Source: Phialophora verrucosa (taxonomy: Eukaryota > Ascomycota > Eurotiomycetes > Chaetothyriales > Herpotrichiellaceae). From it: a DNA stretch of 64,000 nucleotides. This document shows positions 34,228 through 46,134 of the stretch, piece by piece (positions within the stretch are counted from its first letter, which is position 1; the number at the start of each line of letters is the position of its first letter). The stretch lies in contig MSED01000004.1 in the NCBI GenBank assembly GCA_002099365.1, forward strand, positions 1,488,001 through 1,552,000. The letters are read 5' to 3'. The translations under genes were made by a program, and so were the position numbers. Below the pieces are notes generated by a model. That model was not told the DNA's origin and did not search any database. It was given only the letters and a program-made list of their open reading frames with translations.

Positions 34228-35206
34228 TTATAACGTGACAGTGGGCATGTTGCCTGGTTGAAGCACGTTTGCGGCGTATTGGCCGCCAAAGTTGCCTGCA
34301 AAGAATCCGTCAGCACGCATCTCAGGTAGGGAGAGGGAGATTGAACATACCTGGGGGACTATAGTTACAGACGGTGAAGTAGGGGCTAACGTTGCCGCCT
34401 GTGTTGGCTAATCCGTTGGGGCAGTACTGGGTTGCGCAACCTACACCCGTGGTCGACTTCCACACGATCTGAGAGTAGTGGCCCCATTTCTCGAAGTTGC
34501 CCATGTCAGGCTCAGAACCATAACCGGGATAGAAGCCAATCTCGTCATTGTACATCTCGTTGGTGATCATCGCGGGGATATCTTCGGGAGGGGCACCTGC
34601 GCCAATGTTCTGGCCATACCCACCGCCACCCGTGGAAGTGTCGTGAGCATAGACACAGCTGGCGGCTATCTGGGCGGCAATTGAGGCCATGTGGTCGTCC
34701 CAGCTAAGGTTCGGAACTGAGGCATTCGAACGGTGCATGTTGTGGGAGTCAAGAATTCCTTGCTGGTAGTCCGAGGAAACTGAGGTTGAGACAGGTGGGG
34801 GAGGACCAGCCGGAGGAGATGGAGCTTCAGGGGTTGAAGATGGCCAGGAGTCTGATTCTGGGGCAGCAGTCGGAGATGGGGCCTCAGAAGGAGCAGGTGC
34901 GTCGGCAGGAGGAGCAGCAGCGGTAGGAGAAGCAGAGTCGCTGCTCCAGCTTCCTCCGCGCCATCCACCCCAGCTACTCCAACTATACCACCCATTGCTA
35001 TCTTCAGAATCATCGGGAGTGGCTTGGGCAGAGGGTGCAGCGTCCACAGGTGCAGCAGCAGGTGTATCAGTCGGTGGGTATCCGGTAACGGTGACAGTTA
35101 CGGTGTACAACTCAATTTCGGTCACATACGCGCGCTTGTCCAGGGGAGTGGCAGCGGCCATACCGGCGCACGTGGCGGCCAAGAAAAGGGCTGTGGCAGT
35201 CTTCAT
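34228..35206 (-). CDS. Secreted CAP/SCP (PR-1-like) protein
   Basis: Exons 34351-35206 and 34228-34295 give 307 residues. A signal peptide covers about residues 1-19, and Lys24-Arg25 (TPLDKR) is a likely Kex2 site. A Ser/Pro/Ala-rich linker with a Trp-rich patch (GWYSWSSWGGWRGG) spans about 45-150, which suggests O-glycosylation. The CAP domain follows: ILDSHNMHRSN, YGQNIG, the CAP1 motif GHYSQIVWKST, and CAP2 VCNYSPPGNFGGQ, which is only complete after splicing. Family members (yeast Pry, plant PR-1) bind sterols or fatty acids outside the cell and some contribute to virulence or wall biology. The 55-nt intron falls inside the CAP2 motif. Lipid binding is inferred from family, not seen. Confidence 0.92.
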
Positions 35207-38200
35207 TTTGACGGTTGAACAATTGCTCGAGGCTGACTTGGATGAGAACTAATTGATCAAGTTGTGGAAAGTGGACGATGCACCAGGCGTCGTTGTCTGG
35301 CAGATGCAGCAGGGACGGGTCCTTGCTTGGTGGTGACTTGATGATGACGGGCAAGGAGTCTTTTCCGTTGGCGTAAATTCTTCACACCTGGTGAGGCAGC
35401 GGGGTTGGTCGGCTGGGTGATGTCTTGTCAAAGAGCTGTGTTGACGCGACACGGACGATCAAGATCAAGTCCAAATGGCACGGTCACTGACTGTGCTTGG
35501 CGTTGTCGTGCTACTGGAGCAGCGAGGAGGGAGCAATGTAAGCCTCGAAAGAGTGACTGTCCGATTGCGCGCCTCGAAGGAGTGAGAGGGCTCAATGGGA
35601 TTGAATGAAAGGAAGAGTGGCAGATGGCCTAAAGAAGGACTGGGGGTGAGGTGAAAGGAAGGGCGAGGCTCGAGGAGTCGAGGTGAGGGCGAAGCTGCAA
35701 AGGTGAAGTCGTAAGGGAGTGTATATTTAGTGAAGGCGACTCAAAGCCCTTTGCGCTGATTCCTTTGTGACGAGGGTGGCCGGTGATGCACTTCTCCACT
35801 GGTTCAACGCTAAATGCAGAAGTAAGTGACCCCACGTTGCCCTTTCACCAATTGCAAACCCCAGCGACAGGGTTAAGGATAGGCCCAGCTTTTAGTCACC
35901 TTAGCATCGACGCAAGGACTGTTCGCTGGGTGTCGTACCTGGAGCTAAATGAAAAGGGCGAAAGTGCAGGTAAGGCTATACCCGAGACAGTTGGAATTCT
36001 AGTGATTGCTGAGAGCTAGGAGTCTCGAAGGTTTCGCTGGGAGATTGTGTGCAATATCGATCTCAAGCCAATCTGAACTGAAACACCTGATTTACTAGGG
36101 TCGCAAGCAGAATTCCGATATTCGTGTAGTGCCACGGCGCAAGCTTACGTCGCCCTGTGATAAGGACAAAGAGAGAGGCTGGTCTCGAGAACGAGAGACG
36201 CACTGTTGCTCAAGGAAGAGTAAGATGGGAGAAGAGATCAGCGACAAAGAACGGGGACAAAGGGTTTTGAAGAAGCGGGAGGACACAGAAGATGCAGTCA
36301 CAGACTGAGCCAACATTAGAATACCACGGATGAGGCACGAAGGAGATGCTGGTAACGGCCGACGCGCCGCCCCCAGAGAGATGATACTGCTCGATATACG
36401 GCAGACCTTGGTCTCTACATGTCAACTGCCCAAGTCGTGCCTCGGTGGGTGCGATTCGAATGCAGAGACTCAGACAGGACTCGGCGAGTTCGAATTCGAG
36501 CTGGGAAACCCTCTAGATGATTTCCCCTGTGCGCCCGCCTGCGACAGTTCGCAACTCCGTGGGCGACAGCTGCAACCTCCAGGTCTGTTTCCCAATCTTT
36601 GCGAGCACGCAGCCGCAGCTCCAATATCAGCGACTCCCCAGATTAACACGGGGTTGGTGAAACAAAACCCTGTCCAGCATTCCCTTCTTTGGGCGGTAGA
36701 TGAGGCTGACATTCTAGCACCAATGGTGGGCCAAGCGGTCGGAGAATAAAGTGGCTTGCAGTAGATTCCCAGTGGGGTTGAACCTAATCGCTTATCAAAT
36801 TGCACCGGAGATCGGGCCTGGGCTAGCTGGACGATTGGCTCAGGGAGAGCCAGCTTGCCCAAAGCCGAGCTCGCCGAGCAGCCCTCGCGCCGCTGCATGC
36901 CTGTGACGACACTCCATTGCCCCGTTAGCATGTCCCTTTCAAATATCATCTTCGCCGAAGTGTTTCAGCTCCTTGCAAGTCGCCATGGAGCGGGGCTTGT
37001 TGACGACATGCTCGATCTCGAATTCCTCCACCTTGGATGCTTTTCGATGAGATCGTGCACTGTGCCCATGGATCCGTTGCTAAACATGTCCAAAACCGAA
37101 ACATTACCTCCAGGCTGGTGCAGATTTATTGAAACGTGCCCACCTCTCGCTTTCCGCCGCGTGGCGTCTGCGGCTATCCTTGGAGAGAGCAGCACCTGGC
37201 AAACTCGCAGACTCAGACCAGGTGCATTTTAAATAGCCGTCCCTGTCGCCCATATTTTGCATTCTGCGAACGTGGCCATCCCCTCCACCATCGAAACAGC
37301 GCCCTCAGTCTACCATATGCCACTGAGATGGATCACCCTGAAAGAGAAAGGAAGACACCGAAATTTCCAGCAGATGGCCGGGCACTACTTGGCAATCGGA
37401 ACACGAATTCGTGACCGCGCACACAATCTTCTGGCTCAATCCCTGAAATCAGCATGACTCTAACAGCGGAAGCGATTAATTGTTCGAGGTCCATATCAAG
37501 TCTCTGCTTGGCAATGTGAATACACCGCAGCCAACGCGCGGACGCGACCAAGCAACAGCTGTGGCTCTACCAAGGTTAACCAGTTTATGTTGTCATACCC
37601 ACCGTCCTGCGTGGAGACCCTGCACACTACACACCGTCTGCTTAACGCCAAACCTGGCTTGTTCGCCGATGGTCGCGAGACGCGGCAAGACTCGATACAT
37701 CGGCTACATGCTTTGTGTTGATTCGTGCAGACGATAACACGATCGAGCCATCTATGCCGTGAACCTCTCCCTGAGCAATGTAAGAATGCTGGACTTGACC
37801 CATGGCCATCATCCAAACAGACTTTCCTGGCAAGTCCCAATCAGTTCCAAGCTGCAAAAGTTAGATTTTCATGTCCTACCTCCATTGAGCTCTTGGGTGA
37901 GGCTCGAACATGCGGTAATAGAAAGACATCGTCAGCCCCGAGCCAATGATCCACGAACAAGCTCATTCCCCAATAGGGGTATGCAGGTCGTAACACTGTG
38001 TGTCTTGGAAGCGAAGGTTGAACAACTCAGAGGTGTCTGTGCAGACGTACTATCTTCGGGGCGGACATGCAAGCTGCGAGGGCGACCAAACCATGAAGCT
38101 GTCATTGCCCAGTACTATACAAGCAACCGACAGCCGCCTCGTTGTAAGCAACTGGTCTGCTATCCTTCTGTCACTGGTCCGTGTAACGGTCCCATCTTCT

Positions 38201-38795
38201 CTCGGCCAACACGCTGTGCAAGGCTTACTTGCCATTGCTTTCTGGGTTCCAGTGTCACCGAGCATCTGTATCACGCTGGGTAGTCGAAAACGACTATAGT
38301 TTCGATTTCGACCACGTGGACTCAGGCTGTTGCTTCCCCTGCATACGCACATGCAGTCAAGCAATTTCATCTGCAACGCTGTCGGTGATCGGCAACTATG
38401 GATTGTTTACAGCAAGCCGAAAGTTCAATTCTGATGGAAGAGGCAATTCCTTATGGTTTTCTGTGCAGTAAAGATTGCCGGCGCTCAGAGACGGTGAGCT
38501 ATTATTGAAGTCGATTGCAGGGTCTTTGGGACGTAATAGTCCGAGACTGCCCGCGAAACTCCTCCCGATTTCTCTAGTGATCTGGCCGTGGACCTGGATC
38601 AAACAAGAATCGACGCCTGCAGCTGTTCAGATCAACTTCTTGACCGAGTGAGAGGATATCTTTCTGGGTACATCCGATACAGAATCCGGCCACGTTCTCA
38701 GACATCATTGCTTGAAGGTGGGAGGGTGTACGCGATTGCGGTCCAGATTCCGATCTGGTCATGACACACGTCAACAATGTAAGCCAGATCTTCTC
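35207..38795. other. Long gene-poor stretch
   Basis: About 3.6 kb without a supported gene, the longest in the window. Frames such as 35783-36019 plus, 36330-36749 plus and 37759-38283 plus lack motifs, and no set of splice sites joins them into a domain. No repeats, tRNA or transposon remains were recognised by eye. Upstream CAP-gene promoter and downstream caleosin 3' region account for the edges only. Confidence 0.4.
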
Positions 38796-39651
38796 TCACT
38801 GCGTCTTAGACTTGACCTCAGAAATAGGACCATTTGTAGACCCGGAGCAAGCACCTGGCCTGACCTTTTGACGCCCTGAAGCAACCTGCTTTTCATGATA
38901 CAAACTCCCATCACATAGTCTTCTGACATCTTCCTTTCTCAGAATCCCATCCTCAGGCCAAATCAGCACCCAGGCGAATCCCCATTCAAACATGGCAGAT
39001 ACCTGTCCAAAGAAATCAAATGCCAGCCTAGACCTTCTCAAACCGTGCCACAGCTCCCATTTTGTCAGGCCACCTTTCCCATCCTTGTCGAATTTTGTGA
39101 AGAAATCCTCAAATGGCTGCGGTCGAAAGCGACCTTCTGAATCGAACGTGCCCGTCCCACTGCCATGTTTGTTCATGTATGCATTCTTGACCCAAAGCCT
39201 GAAGAAGGGATCGGGCACCCATCCAGGGTTCGTGTTGTATGATTGCACGACATGGAGAAAGGCGGTAAAGAACAAAGAGGTAGGTATTCTCCAATCAAAA
39301 GAGCGGCAGGTGCGATAGGTGTCGATAGGCCATATCACGCCGTCTCCATCAGGGTCGAAGAATGAGCAGTGTTGCTCTAGGACCTGTTGCAGCGAAAGAG
39401 TGTGAGCGACTAGGCTGCCACGGCAGTAATCAGCGTCTTACAGTCTGATGCTGATGTTTCTCTGCCCAACCATCTTTGACAGTTCCATTTGGCGATTCTG
39501 AGGTAGGGGCGTAGGTCGCATAAACGAGACCCGAGTTCTTCAGCTGTGAATTCTCTGGTGGTACATGCGCCTTGTACTTCTCCGTGACAGGTGCTTCAGG
39601 TATTGAAACTCGATGTGTTGGACATAAAGGGTGTTCGATATATGGTGACAT
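38796..39651 (-). CDS. Caleosin-family peroxygenase
   Basis: Exons 39442-39651 and 38796-39383 (intron 39384-39441, 58 nt, phase 0) give 265 residues. The join creates VLEQHCSFFDPDGDGVIWP, a caleosin N-terminal block with a calcium-binding EF-hand loop (DPDGDGVIWPIDTY) and the invariant His. After it come SLFFTAFLHVVQSYNTNPGW, a PDPFFRLWVKN block, and the typical FDSEGRFRPQPFEDFFTKFD, then WPEDGILRKEDVRRLCDGSL near the C-terminus. Caleosins are calcium- and haem-binding peroxygenases on lipid droplets or ER; fungal ones oxidise fatty-acid hydroperoxides to oxylipins and affect development. The first ATG in frame is 39651. The terminal 25 residues after HEKQV are not conserved. Confidence 0.92.
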
Positions 39652-40545
39652 GGTCTGAACTTTCAAGACGCAGCCCGATGTTGACTGGGTATGAAGCAGG
39701 AGAAATAGTTGCCATTCTTACCGTCATCCCGGACCTCTCTATATGTCACCAGAGTAGCACATGCACTTGACCCGTCACGATCGTGGAAATCTAGGCATTT
39801 TGTGGTGGACTACAGCACTGGGTAAGCAATCAGGGCAATTTGAGTCGACAAAAGAGAATATGTTGACATCATTGACTTTTCATGTGGCGTTTCTTGCCTT
39901 GGTACCCGAGGTCGACACTATGGACATTTACGAGTACATATGATCCGAATCATAAGCACTCATATACACCTGGAGGACAGGTCACAAGCCACTGGCCATG
40001 CACAAGACTGAGATTCGAGAGATCTTGGAAGCAGAGATGAGTTTGTTCTCCCTCACTATTTTCGCTCCGTGGCTCTGCCAAGAAGCAGCCCGATTGGCTC
40101 CTAGGTTTTGGTGGGTTTCATCTCACGAACAAGAAGTTCTTCTTGACAATGCTGCGATGTAGCGGAAAACAAGCAAGGGGTCATATTCTGCTGATTGTTC
40201 CAGTTTCTCTCCACCGAGGTGCGAGTCATCTCTGTCGGGCTGAAGCATCAAGAGCTTGTAACTGCAGTCACAAGGTGGTCACTTCCGCGACTCGTGCAAA
40301 ATTCTCTCCAACGGTCTGCTCAACCACATGCTGGTAGAACCGGGAAAGTTATACTCCGGTTTGAAACATTCTGAACAGAATCTCTCCACCTTGGGTACTT
40401 GCAAGGTCAACGCCACGACCTCAACAGCGTCGCTCGCTCAACGGCCCCTCGCTCAACGGCCCCTCGCTCAACGGCCTACTGTTGATCTCAGTTCAACGCT
40501 AGTGGCGCCAGTCTTTCAGCACCGTCTCGTCTCGTCTTCTACACA
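39652..40545. other. Divergent intergenic region
   Basis: Divergent upstream regions of the caleosin and ribokinase genes. Apart from a triplicated 15-bp unit near the ribokinase start, no element was recognised. Confidence 0.45.
40433..40477 (+). repeat. Triplicated 15-bp repeat before the ribokinase gene
   Basis: Three direct copies of CTCGCTCAACGGCCC at 40433, 40448 and 40463; the third differs only in its last base. They end about 70 nt before the ribokinase ATG, so they lie in the 5' leader or core promoter. Confidence 0.85.
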
Positions 40546-41592
40546 ATGTCTCGGAAACCAAGGATATGCGTCATTGGCTCGTTGAACGTCGACTTCGTTA
40601 CATCAACACCCCGTGTACCTGGCCCAGGGGAAACCCTCACGGCAACGTCTCTGACGGTACATCCGGGTGGTAAGGGAGCAAACCAAGCTGTTGCATGCGG
40701 CAAGGCTGCTTTCACTGCACCAGGTACCCAAGATGTTGCTGTCGAGATGATCGGCGCGGTAGGAGCAAATGACCCGTATTATTCCTCGCTGCTCCAACCG
40801 ACGCTAGAGAAGAGTGGCGTCAGTACTGCTGGCGTTGAAGAGGTACAAGGAGTTCAAACGGGCACCGCTACGATTCTGGTCGACGAAGGGTCACATGGAG
40901 AGAACAGGATTCTGGTCGTCCCAGGAGCCAATGCCACAGTCACAGACGCTGAAAAGATACGCGATGCCGCGACGAAACACGGAATACCGGACGTCGTGGT
41001 TATGCAAGGAGAGATACCTCGTACCACTGTTTTAAAACTGCTCGAGACGTTTAACTCAAGCGAGCTTCCGACTTGCGTGGTTTTCAACCCCGCTCCAATG
41101 TTTCCAGACGGCATCCAGCTCAAAGCGCTTAAGAACCTGGCCGTATTGGTCGTCAACGAGACGGAGTGCCGTCAGCTCTTCACATCATGCAAGGAGCTTG
41201 ATGCGGGCAAAGTCTCTGGCAACGAGGACGATCCCATGAACGTCTTTGAACTAATGCAATTGACGATGTCTCTCCATGAAAAGGCGAAAATCGGTATCAT
41301 TGTTGTAACACTTGGTGCTCAAGGTGCCTATTTTTCACACTCTACTGAGACAGCAGGTGTGAAGGACGGGGGACTGATTTCGGCTGAGAAAGTGGATAAA
41401 GTCGTCGATACAACAGGTGCCGGTGATTCCTTTGTGGGATACTTTGCAGCGGCGCTTGCACGACACCTTGCGCAAGCAACGAGCCTAGACGATTTCAATG
41501 TTAGGAAGGCGGCTACAGAGGCGAACCAGGCGGCAGCGAAGTGTGTTCAGAGAAGTGGAGCTATGGAGAGTATACCGTTCGGGTATGAGTAG
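40546..41592 (+). CDS. Ribokinase (PfkB family)
   Basis: Intronless 348-residue frame. N-terminal ICVIGSLNVDFV and HPGGKGANQAVA (about 39-50) are the ribokinase substrate-binding motifs, and VDTTGAGDSFVGYFAAAL (about 287-304) is the second PfkB signature, with catalytic-base Asp294. The enzyme phosphorylates D-ribose to ribose 5-phosphate with ATP in the cytosol, feeding the pentose phosphate pathway and nucleotide synthesis. Length is within the fungal range (about 330-350). It is divergent from the caleosin gene and 1 kb upstream of the hydratase gene, with no sign of an operon-like unit. The leader carries a triplicated 15-bp repeat. Confidence 0.95.
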   Translation: MSRKPRICVIGSLNVDFVTSTPRVPGPGETLTATSLTVHPGGKGANQAVACGKAAFTAPGTQDVAVEMIGAVGANDPYYSSLLQPTLEKSGVSTAGVEEVQGVQTGTATILVDEGSHGENRILVVPGANATVTDAEKIRDAATKHGIPDVVVMQGEIPRTTVLKLLETFNSSELPTCVVFNPAPMFPDGIQLKALKNLAVLVVNETECRQLFTSCKELDAGKVSGNEDDPMNVFELMQLTMSLHEKAKIGIIVVTLGAQGAYFSHSTETAGVKDGGLISAEKVDKVVDTTGAGDSFVGYFAAALARHLAQATSLDDFNVRKAATEANQAAAKCVQRSGAMESIPFGYE

Positions 41593-42643
41593 CCTCGAAC
41601 CGGATGTAGAGAAGCTACTGGCTGAGAACCACATGAATCCTGGCAGCGTCAGAGTCGCCAAACGGATATCATCCAACCCAGACACGGTAGCAAACAACTT
41701 CGCAGCTTGCCAGGCTCCAGAATACCTATCCGAACCTCCTTCAGTTCAAGTTACTCCTGGAAAAATTTCCATTCGGGATAGAAAACGGTTATATGGCAAT
41801 TTAATCTCCTCCTTCCTCCAAGTTGGTTTTTCTCGTCTGTCATGCGTCCTGCCAATCGGGACTTTGCGTCCTCTTTATGAGCGCTCGTGGCTTCCGCTTC
41901 CTCCAAGCTACTTGGATGAATCAGATCTGAACATCGGCGGAATGACCTAAAGCAAGCCGGTGAACAGTTCTTTATGAATGAATTTGGGAGCAGGAGAAGA
42001 GGGGCTTTAAACCCAGGTCCGCAGCGTCGCCATCACTTCAAATTGAGACGCGCTGCTCCCCGACAAGCTGGGCCTTGATCGTGGCCAGAATATACAGCTG
42101 CGATGGAATACTGTGACATTGAATATCTGGCTATGTATTTCCGGATCTGAGTAATTACTGTGCAATACCATGATAGCCTCGTCCCGAGGACTGAACAGTC
42201 GTGATTGGCCGGCCGGCTCAGCATCTGCGGAACGGCAAGCCTTGTGTGGAGAAGCCGAGGCATTCTGTACCTACAGCTGGTACTTGTCGGCCCGTCCACC
42301 TCGATCTTCCTCAATGCTGACAACGAAGGTCGGTCGTCAAGAATATATAGCTGAACGTTATCGCTCGGCGTGCTTGCTTCCTTGTCATAGGGCGAGAGAA
42401 TATACAGTGCCGGCAGACACAAAGCCAACTTCACACCAGGTCACGTCGACTGACCTGCCGTGAGCTCTACTTACACAATTAACAATTATACCTTCTCGTC
42501 TACAGAGTAGCTATCACCAGAAGGAGAACTCGGACGTTGTCCCGAAATCAAAGCCACAAATCCAAAAGAGACATCACCGATCCGCAACGACGGGCACAGG
42601 CGATCCATAACCAGAAAAGCAATCATAATTACCCCCAGCAATC
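41593..42643. other. Intergenic spacer
   Basis: About 1 kb between two plus-strand genes. No coding signal, repeat or RNA gene recognised. Confidence 0.4.
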
Positions 42644-43872
42644 ATGACCGGCTATCCCACCACCTCGAACACGACGCTACCCCCTCCCTCCGACAATGCC
42701 TCCGTGCTCCTGTCCTACCCCACGCCCGCCATTCTCCTGGTGACGATCAATCGGGTCAAACAGATGAACTCGATCCCCTTCCCCGTCCACTGGCACCTCC
42801 ACCGCGTCTTCGAGTGGTTCGACAGAGAACCGACCCTCCGCGTGGCCATCATCACCGGCGCGGGTCCCAAGGCCTTCTGCGCCGGCCAGGACCTGATCGA
42901 ACTGGGCAAGCGGGATCCCAAGGAATTGGAGGAGAAGCCGTACCTGGCCTTGCACCCGCCGACGAGCGGCTTCGGCGGGATCAGTCGACGCCTGGGCAAG
43001 AAGCCGATCATTGCAGCGGTCAATGGGTTCGCCCTCGGCGGTGGGTTTGAGATTGTGCTGAACTGGTGAGTGCGGGCGTGTCTTGATTGTCTCTTCGATC
43101 TGTTCTCCGCGCCTTTCTTAACGACCTTCATGAGCGTTGATCGTGCATTCGCGCGAAAGGGAGTGTGTTGTTCCATTTGCTGCTTTGCTCTACTTGGACA
43201 TACATCTTTCGGCGTTTGACAGAGTGTATCTTCTTTATACACGCGGGTGAGGAGACACTTCTCAGCCTTGACTCCCCTTCCTTGCTTGATCTAACCTCTT
43301 ATCCTTCCTCTCCCGGCATGTCAGGGGAACCAATATTCGCATCTTATCTCTTTTCACTCTCCTCCCTCGCTCTCTCTCATTTCAACTCCCTCGATAGAAC
43401 CTTGACGATTACTTACTTACTTACTTCCAGCGACATGACCGTGGCCTCCCCATCCGCAACATTCGGCCTCCCCGAATCGCTGCGCGGCATCTACGCTGGC
43501 GCCGGCGGCCTCCCCCGCCTCGTCCGCAACGTCGGCCTGCCCCTGGCGTCCGAAATCGCCATGACGGGCCGCACCCTCTCCGCCGCCGAGGCGCTCCGGT
43601 TCAACTTGATCAACCACGTCTCCGCCAGTCCCGCCACCCTGCTCGACGAGGCCGTCAAGCTCGCGCAAAAGGTCGCGGACATTTCGCCGGACGCGATCAT
43701 CGTGACGCGCGCGGCCATCAGAGAGACGTGGGAGAATGGGTCGGTGGAACGCGGGTTTCAGCTGATTGATGAGCGGTTGAAGCGGGGACTGATGGAGGGA
43801 GAGAATTCGAGGGAGGGGCTTGCCGCGTTTAGAGAGAAGAGGAAGCCTGTCTGGAAGGCTAGTAAGTTGTGA
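42644..43872 (+). CDS. Peroxisomal enoyl-CoA hydratase/isomerase family protein
   Basis: Exons 42644-43065 and 43431-43872 give 287 residues. Crotonase-fold markers are AFCAGQDLIEL (oxyanion block, about 77-87), NGFALGGGFEIVLNCD (about 127-142, complete only after splicing) and FGLPESLRGIYAGAGGLPRL, where Glu156 is in the position of a catalytic glutamate. The C-terminus is KASKL, a canonical PTS1, so import into peroxisomes is expected. Likely role: hydration or isomerisation of an enoyl-CoA in beta-oxidation or side-chain degradation; the exact substrate is not evident. The 365-nt intron is very long for this genome and ends with an (ACTT)n run and CCAG. The PTS1 and the crotonase fold are clear; the reaction is inferred. 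Confidence 0.92.
43066..43430 (+). other. Unusually long intron in the hydratase gene
   Basis: GTGAGT...TTCCAG intron of 365 nt, against 48-60 nt for most introns here. From about 43165 it has no stop in the frame of exon 2, and ends in four ACTT repeats. Confidence 0.8.
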
Positions 43873-44471
43873 AATGGCGCGAATGAGACGAATAAGAAGG
43901 GTTGAGCTGGGCAGAAAGTGGATGGAGGTTTGTGTGAAAGAGGTGCAGGTTTTGCGGGATATTTGCAACCCATCGACTCTCCCGTTAGAAGAGTCTCAAA
44001 AATCTCCAGAGTTCGGGAATCTATGCTGCCGAATGACTTTGTTGACGTCCTGTCTGGTCGGCCCTGTACCCTCACACACTCTGTAGCTTAAGTGTTCTCT
44101 CGCGCACCGCTTGCAGGCCCTAGCGCATGGGGTCGATGCTGCCCAGATCAGCCATGAAGATTTGTCTGCTGCAACCCTTCATGCGCCTTTCTAATTGAAG
44201 ACTATTGATGCCATTGGTGGCAGTTCGTAGAATCCGGCCTTCTCCCTCTCCACTCCAAAAGGTTAAAGCTTCAGTTCCACGTACATACCTAACTGTGGAG
44301 TGTCAAAATCTGCTCGAACAGTCCAAGGCTCGTGCTTTGAGTAGATTCCATCGAGCCTGTACTCGCGTGGACACACCATCTTTCCGAAAGCATGTGCATT
44401 CAGGAGCCGAACGCCGTTTAGGCGACACATGTAGTAATTTCAACTGGTAGCCCCAGTTCTAATGGTGAAAA
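43873..44471. other. Convergent intergenic spacer
   Basis: 3' regions of the hydratase and Mpv17-family genes; nothing else recognised. Confidence 0.45.
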
Positions 44472-45151
44472 TCACATCTGCGTCAGACTGATATACATTC
44501 CCCAGGCCAGACCTGCCAAGCCACCGACAAGCATTCTCTGATCAAAAGGAACGACGACAAGATTTAGGAGAGTGATGATGGGCCAGAATTTGTAGCCAGC
44601 CATAAGCATAGGGACAAAGTCCTGTAGAGGGAGTACATCAGTTCCATGCTGGCAAGAAAGGCGCCGAAGGGATATATGAAGCTGCGACTTACATTTTGCA
44701 CAGTGGTTGCAATGTGGCTGAAGCTCTCACCCCTCAGCAGATTAATCATGACGATGAACCACAGAGTATTGAAGCCTGCACCAAGCGTCTGATCCAGGAG
44801 GAACTTGGCGGCCGTATTCGTTATCGAGAGTGCGTTCTTGTCATCCACTACTACTGTATCGTCTTCCTTCTTTCCTGCTCTGGCTGGTCCTACTCTTTTT
44901 GCGTTGCTCGGGAACGTCTCTTCGAGCCACAGCTGCCATTTGTAGTTTGGAGGAGTCGTAATGATCGCAAGGATGATAAAGTGAATGAACGCCGTGGGAT
45001 CGACAGTGGACCAGCCCTCGCGGTATGCGTTGAAGCCCTGAGCGAGACTGTTCGAGACTGCGCTCATTACAGCTCCCTCGAGGGTTACGCGCAGGAGTTT
45101 AGACGATGCGCCTTCGAGAGATGAGGGTCCCGCTTTCGATGGTTCGGCCAT
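44472..45151 (-). CDS. Mpv17/PMP22-family membrane protein
   Basis: Exons 44693-45151 and 44472-44621 (71-nt intron, phase 0) give 202 residues from the first in-frame ATG. The second exon supplies DFVPMLMAGYKFWPIITLLN, the Mpv17/PMP22 signature (W/D..P.L.A..KFWP...L.NF), followed by VVVPFDQRMLVGGLAGLAWG and a short tail. Membrane segments are visible at about 52-68 (AFIHFIILAIITTPPNY), 115-135 and in the C-terminal 40 residues. The family comprises small four-helix proteins of peroxisomal or inner mitochondrial membranes that may act as pores. The N-terminal 20 residues are Ser/Pro-rich and non-conserved. Which organelle it resides in cannot be decided from the sequence. Confidence 0.88.
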
Positions 45152-46134
45152 TCTTGCTGATATAGGATGAATTCTAAGGATAGTAACGAATGGAGGTAGG
45201 TCGTCGCGAATTCTGGTCCAGTCAATTTCTGCGACTTTCTTCTCACTTTGCTCTACTCGTGGCAAGAAGGAGTGATTTGGGTCGTGAAGTAGCGAGGTAA
45301 GTGCGACTGCGTTGTTAGCAAACAGAAAGAAAGAGGGAAGAATGGGGTCGATGGGTTTCTTTCATCCTGTTTGTGAGACTGGACCTCATCGCAAGATGAG
45401 ACACGTGTCAGATTGCGCCTTGTGCACACTTAAGAGCACTCAGCCGAGATGTTGTGAAGCACAGCATTGTCACCTCGTCCGCAACAAGAAGGCATAAGTC
45501 TGTTCGGGCTAATATTCGGTCAACGGTTGGGGCTCTGTTCAATAGGAAGATATCAATCCCGCCGCTGCTTCGGAGTATCATTGCTATCCCGCCCGAACAG
45601 CAACCCCGGTGTTCCGCAGAGTGGGACGAATTGTCGAACGGAGCATCCCGCCGAGGGGTGACAGGAGCCCCGGAATTCCCCGGTGAGGAGGCACGAGATT
45701 CGACCTGCGCCCTTCTATCTCACTTTGTATTCAATCCCATGTTGGATGAGTATGTGATTGAGGGAGCCATGTAAGTCAAGGTGAGTCTCGAAGAATCATT
45801 GCGGCGGCGGCTGTGCAAGAAGAGGAAACCCGTTATGCTTTGGTCGCGTGCCATTGCGCAAGCCAATCCCCACCTGGCAGATATGACTTCACGGGTGACG
45901 TTACGCATGAGACGGACTCTTCCCAACCAATCTTTGTCAATGGACAAAATCGCTGATGCGGAGGCTCAATGATGACGGCATTGCTGGAGTGACATCTGCG
46001 AAGTCTTCTCCATCGTCTCTACCACCTACATATTCTTGGAAGGAAAGCATTAAATCAAGAGGCTGTGTAGCAAGAAATTCAAGATTGACACCGAGCACTT
46101 CTTCAACTGGACTCTTCGTCCAAATCAACTCACA
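45152..46134. other. Divergent intergenic region
   Basis: Upstream regions of the Mpv17-family gene and of the small disordered-protein gene. No motif or RNA gene recognised. Confidence 0.4.

Noticed and set aside
37136..38299. Several overlapping plus-strand frames of 90-170 codons
   Set aside because: No motif, no consistent splice sites and similar open length on the opposite strand; treated as chance.
43165..43430. Upstream extension of the hydratase exon-2 frame as a separate gene
   Set aside because: The region is explained as a long intron; splicing 43065 to 43431 restores the crotonase motif exactly.
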